Translations under genes and position numbers: made by a program
Assembly (NCBI RefSeq): GCF_001455205.1
Contig: NZ_CP013341.1
Coordinates: 2,604,001 to 2,668,000, forward strand
Origin: Nitrosomonas ureae
GTDB lineage: Bacteria; Pseudomonadota; Gammaproteobacteria; Burkholderiales; Nitrosomonadaceae
DNA length: 64,000 bases
Direction of reading: 5' to 3'
Shown: in pieces, positions 61,386 through 64,000 of the stretch
Numbering within the stretch: the first letter of the stretch is position 1
Layout of the letters: every line of letters starts with the position of its first letter
The notes under the pieces: model-generated
Told to the model about the DNA's origin: nothing
What the model saw: the letters and a program-made list of their open reading frames with translations, nothing else
Database searches by the model: none

Positions 61386-61581
61386 TGCAAAAGCGTTGAA
61401 TTATTTTTTCATGTAATTATCACTTAATTTACTGTTTCTTAACATATTACTGGACTAACAGATTGTTGCTGCCAGTTTAGAGTTACATATTCGCCCTAAC
61501 CAAGAAAAAGCGGATTCATGAATAGTGGCTTTCGATTATCACGCGAACGATAACATGTGCATGGCGTATATGGCAGATACA

Positions 61582-63183
61582 TCATCCCACCCAGAAATTA
61601 CGCATCATCCCCATGTCTTCATGTTCAAGATTATGGCAGTGATAGAGAAACAAACCAACATGATCCTGGAATGGCTTGATAATTTCTATTTCTTCCCCTA
61701 GCCATACCAGCACGGTGTCCTTCCAGCCGTTATTAATAAATCCATCTTTAATGGTGTTGTATGCGCTGCTTTGCGAATTGGTTTGGGTGCGTGATACGAT
61801 TTGAAATTGCTGGCCGTGAATGTGAATCGGATGAGGTTGAGACATCATCATGCCCATGCCGCCACCACGCATGCCACCGCCCATTCTTCCCATTCTCATA
61901 CCGGATTCGTGAAATATCCTGATTCTTTGTAAACTATTGACTGGGATTTTTTCTATTTCCTGATAGTTTTCCATCTCAAAAGTTCTGCCATTCAACTGGA
62001 ACGACATATGACGCATGCCGATTGCGATAGGGACGGTTTTATCCGGTTGAGTTACATGGGATGCCGTCCAACGCTGCATTGGAATTAATCGATCCGGTAA
62101 CTTGGGCGAGTCACTTGTGCGTTCGGCGATTCTGAAGGTTGCAATCGAAAGTGCTTCATGCTGCCCTGCCTGGTCCATCATACCCATTCTGCCTCTGCCT
62201 CCCATTCCTCCCATGTGTGAGGTGGGGATTTGATACGGCAAACTGTGCAATGTTAAATCAGAACCCACTTTGCGGTCGCTGAAATCGACCCATAATTCAA
62301 CCCGCTCAGCGGGGGCAAGCATGATATAAGGGAATGTTTCGGGTCTTGGCAGTAATCCGCCGTCGGTGCCGATTGCTGTCAGCGGTGTGCCGTCATTCCA
62401 CCCCAACTTATAAATTCTGGCATTCGATGCATTTAAAATTCTCAGCCGATAAGCTCTGGTCTTGACCGGAATCACGTTGTCTTTCTGGCCGTTGAGCAGA
62501 ATGGTATCGCCCCAAAACCCTTGCATGCGCTGATGCATGCCCAGCATATAACGCAACTGATTGCCCTGCGTAAAACTGCGATCCTGAATGATCAGCGGCA
62601 AATCATATTCTCCGCTGGGCAATTCCAGTCTTCGTTCCGCTTCATCGGTTACGGTAATCAACCCGCCCAAGCCTTGGTAAACCTGCGTGGCGGTCAATTC
62701 GTGGGTATGGGCATGGTACCAGTTGGTGCCTGCTGGATTGTCTACTTCGAATTCATAAATATACTGTTCACCTTGATCGATGGCGTACATCGGATGACCA
62801 TCCATCACTTGCGGTACGTGCATGCCATGCCAATGGGTGATGCAAGGCTCCGGTAATTGGTTACGGAAATATATCCGGACTTTCTGACCGCGTTCGAAAT
62901 TCAGGATCGGACCCAAATAACCTGGTAGCTCTTTTAGTGCGGTTTGCGGGCCGTTGAGCACTTTCCCGCGGTATGTTAAAACATGCGTATGTGCGCCGGG
63001 AAGAATCGGCATATCAGCCGCCTGCGCTGTGAGAGCAATTTCAACATCAGCCTTGAAAGCACTATTGGCGGTTTTTCCTGCTGAACGGATTTCAGCCAGA
63101 GAGAAACCGGGCATTGCGGCGGTTATTGTTCCCAACGCGGCATATTGCAGAAATTGCCGTCTTCGATAATTTACGCTGGTCAT
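61582..63183 (-). CDS. Tat-exported multicopper oxidase (CueO-like)
   Basis: 533 residues from ATG 63183 (GGAGAA upstream). Tat signal YRRRQFLQYAALGTITAA. Four copper motifs are in order: CITHWHGMHV, NWYHAHTHE, HPIHIHGQQF and LYHCHNLEHEDMGM, the last binding type 1 copper with Met as axial ligand. Met-rich segments (GGMGGRGRMGMMDQ, RMGRMGGGMRGGGMGMMM) resemble those of CueO that bind Cu(I). A role in periplasmic copper detoxification is likely. It is divergently separated from nothing upstream; 63184-63473 should hold its promoter. Confidence 0.92.
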   Translation of the reverse strand: MTSVNYRRRQFLQYAALGTITAAMPGFSLAEIRSAGKTANSAFKADVEIALTAQAADMPILPGAHTHVLTYRGKVLNGPQTALKELPGYLGPILNFERGQKVRIYFRNQLPEPCITHWHGMHVPQVMDGHPMYAIDQGEQYIYEFEVDNPAGTNWYHAHTHELTATQVYQGLGGLITVTDEAERRLELPSGEYDLPLIIQDRSFTQGNQLRYMLGMHQRMQGFWGDTILLNGQKDNVIPVKTRAYRLRILNASNARIYKLGWNDGTPLTAIGTDGGLLPRPETFPYIMLAPAERVELWVDFSDRKVGSDLTLHSLPYQIPTSHMGGMGGRGRMGMMDQAGQHEALSIATFRIAERTSDSPKLPDRLIPMQRWTASHVTQPDKTVPIAIGMRHMSFQLNGRTFEMENYQEIEKIPVNSLQRIRIFHESGMRMGRMGGGMRGGGMGMMMSQPHPIHIHGQQFQIVSRTQTNSQSSAYNTIKDGFINNGWKDTVLVWLGEEIEIIKPFQDHVGLFLYHCHNLEHEDMGMMRNFWVG

Positions 63184-63473
63184 GAGAATTCTCCTATTAA
63201 CCATTCAAGCATGCGCTTGATAAATTTAGCAGCCGATAATGAAATTAAACGTCAAATAACTTCTATGGCTGCTATTTTATAAACACAGGGAAATTCGATT
63301 ACCCAATGGATGGCGGTTGAATTATGTTAATAAAACCTCGCACGAAGCTTAAATAAAATCTCCCATCTATGATTCTATTCCCCCGCAACTATAATTTCCA
63401 GACATCCATCCAATTGTTTGCGCTTACCGATCATTCATTTTGTGAAACTTTGGATTGCGATAATCAGCATATC

Positions 63474-64000
63474 TTACTTCATGTTTTGCAGGCATGAATC
63501 CCAATAAGGCGCTCCCTCGAATCGCTGAATCAGAAAATCGACAAATGCACGAACACGCTGGGAAAGGTGGCGGGTTTGTGGGTATATGGCATAGGCAGAG
63601 AGCTGTGAGAATGTGTACTGAGTCAGTAGCGGGATCAATGCGCCGCGTTCGATTTCCTTATATACAATAAATGTCGGCATCAGTATGATGCCCGATCCCG
63701 CTACAGCGGCATCGCGAAGAAATTCGCCATTACTGGCTTTTAAATGAGGCGCTATTTTTGTTCTGATCGATTGACCGTCGGTATTGTATAAATTCCAGTT
63801 TTCAAAATTACTGATCAAGTTGTAAGCCAAACATCGATGATGGATAAGTTCTTCCGGCGACTGGGGCTCCCCCATGCGTGCCAGATAAGACGGGCTTGCG
63901 CACATAATGGCCTGAATAGGGGCGAGACGGCGCGCAATCAGACTGGAGTCCGGCAGGCTGGCAATACGAATTGCCAAATCAAAGCCTTCGGTCAATATAT
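63474..64000 (-). CDS. LysR-family regulator, C-terminal part
   Basis: About 175 residues of the effector-binding domain, open to the window edge (ILTEGFDLAIRIASLPDSSLIARRLAPIQAIMCASPSYLARMGEPQSPEELIHHRCLAY). The DNA-binding half is outside the window. FDLAIRIASLPDSSLIARRLAP is typical of the CrgA/AaeR-like subgroup. It points in the same direction as the oxidase gene; regulation of that gene is possible but unsupported. Confidence 0.85.
   Translation of the reverse strand, partial: ILTEGFDLAIRIASLPDSSLIARRLAPIQAIMCASPSYLARMGEPQSPEELIHHRCLAYNLISNFENWNLYNTDGQSIRTKIAPHLKASNGEFLRDAAVAGSGIILMPTFIVYKEIERGALIPLLTQYTFSQLSAYAIYPQTRHLSQRVRAFVDFLIQRFEGAPYWDSCLQNMK

Overview
The window fits a betaproteobacterium of the Nitrosomonas type. 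This is inferred from moderate AT-richness, PEP-CTERM proteins, a DUF3034 / truncated-globin / c-di-GMP cluster and a CueO-like multicopper oxidase; no 16S gene is present, so the genus is a guess. About 48.8 kb (positions 1 to about 48,865) is one siphovirus-like prophage whose left end lies outside the window. It stops next to a tRNA-Phe gene. The last 15 kb is chromosome littered with insertion sequences.

Phage control and early region (1-13.7 kb): two nearly identical promoter-operators (390-432 leftward, 5130-5171 rightward) carry TTAGCAC-N-GTGCTAA sites and frame an immunity region. It contains a short repressor without a peptidase domain, a YdaS/Cro-like protein, a CII-like protein, a solo UmuC polymerase, a HATPase/STAS-like pair of foreign composition and two PEP-CTERM morons. 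Replication genes, a DNA methyltransferase, RusA and several small genes follow. Three noncoding pieces stand out: a roughly 330-nt GC-rich structured RNA candidate (9611-9936), a pair of 56-nt stem-closed elements (10531, 10921) with different but equally foldable interiors, and a tRNA-like fold (11849).

Modification and head region (12.3-31 kb): a methyltransferase-like/Mom-like fusion plus a ParB-like protein form a probable DNA hypermodification module just upstream of the terminase. Portal, head morphogenesis, scaffold and a proteasome-like Ntn hydrolase follow. The head operon is then split by a 5.7-kb block of opposite-strand genes with their own promoters (hicAB, a ribbon-helix-helix protein, an LPD29-like protein, ArdC, a methyltransferase-DUF4942 fusion). 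It resumes at the major capsid gene, whose ribosome binding site is folded into a 9-bp stem.

Tail, lysis and fibres (29.5-48.8 kb): tail tube, tail chaperones with a textbook -1 frameshift signal (AAAAAAC plus hairpin), a 1434-residue tape measure, an M15 peptidase, tail hub, an S74 self-cleaving fibre, a Mor-like activator, holin, Rz with nested Rz1, then a collagen-like fibre and two tailspikes sharing the same N-terminal dodecapeptide.

Chromosome (48.9-64 kb): tRNA-Phe, tRNA-Arg, a DUF1499 membrane protein, then nested mobile elements (truncated IS30, IS110 relic, IS3 interrupted by an intact IS110 with a probable bridge-RNA region). A four-gene cluster follows: cupredoxin-like protein, GGDEF/EAL protein, DUF3034 protein and globin lipoprotein. 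After it come an IS481 relic split by an intact IS5-family element, an IS1595 relic, a Tat-exported multicopper oxidase and the end of a LysR regulator.
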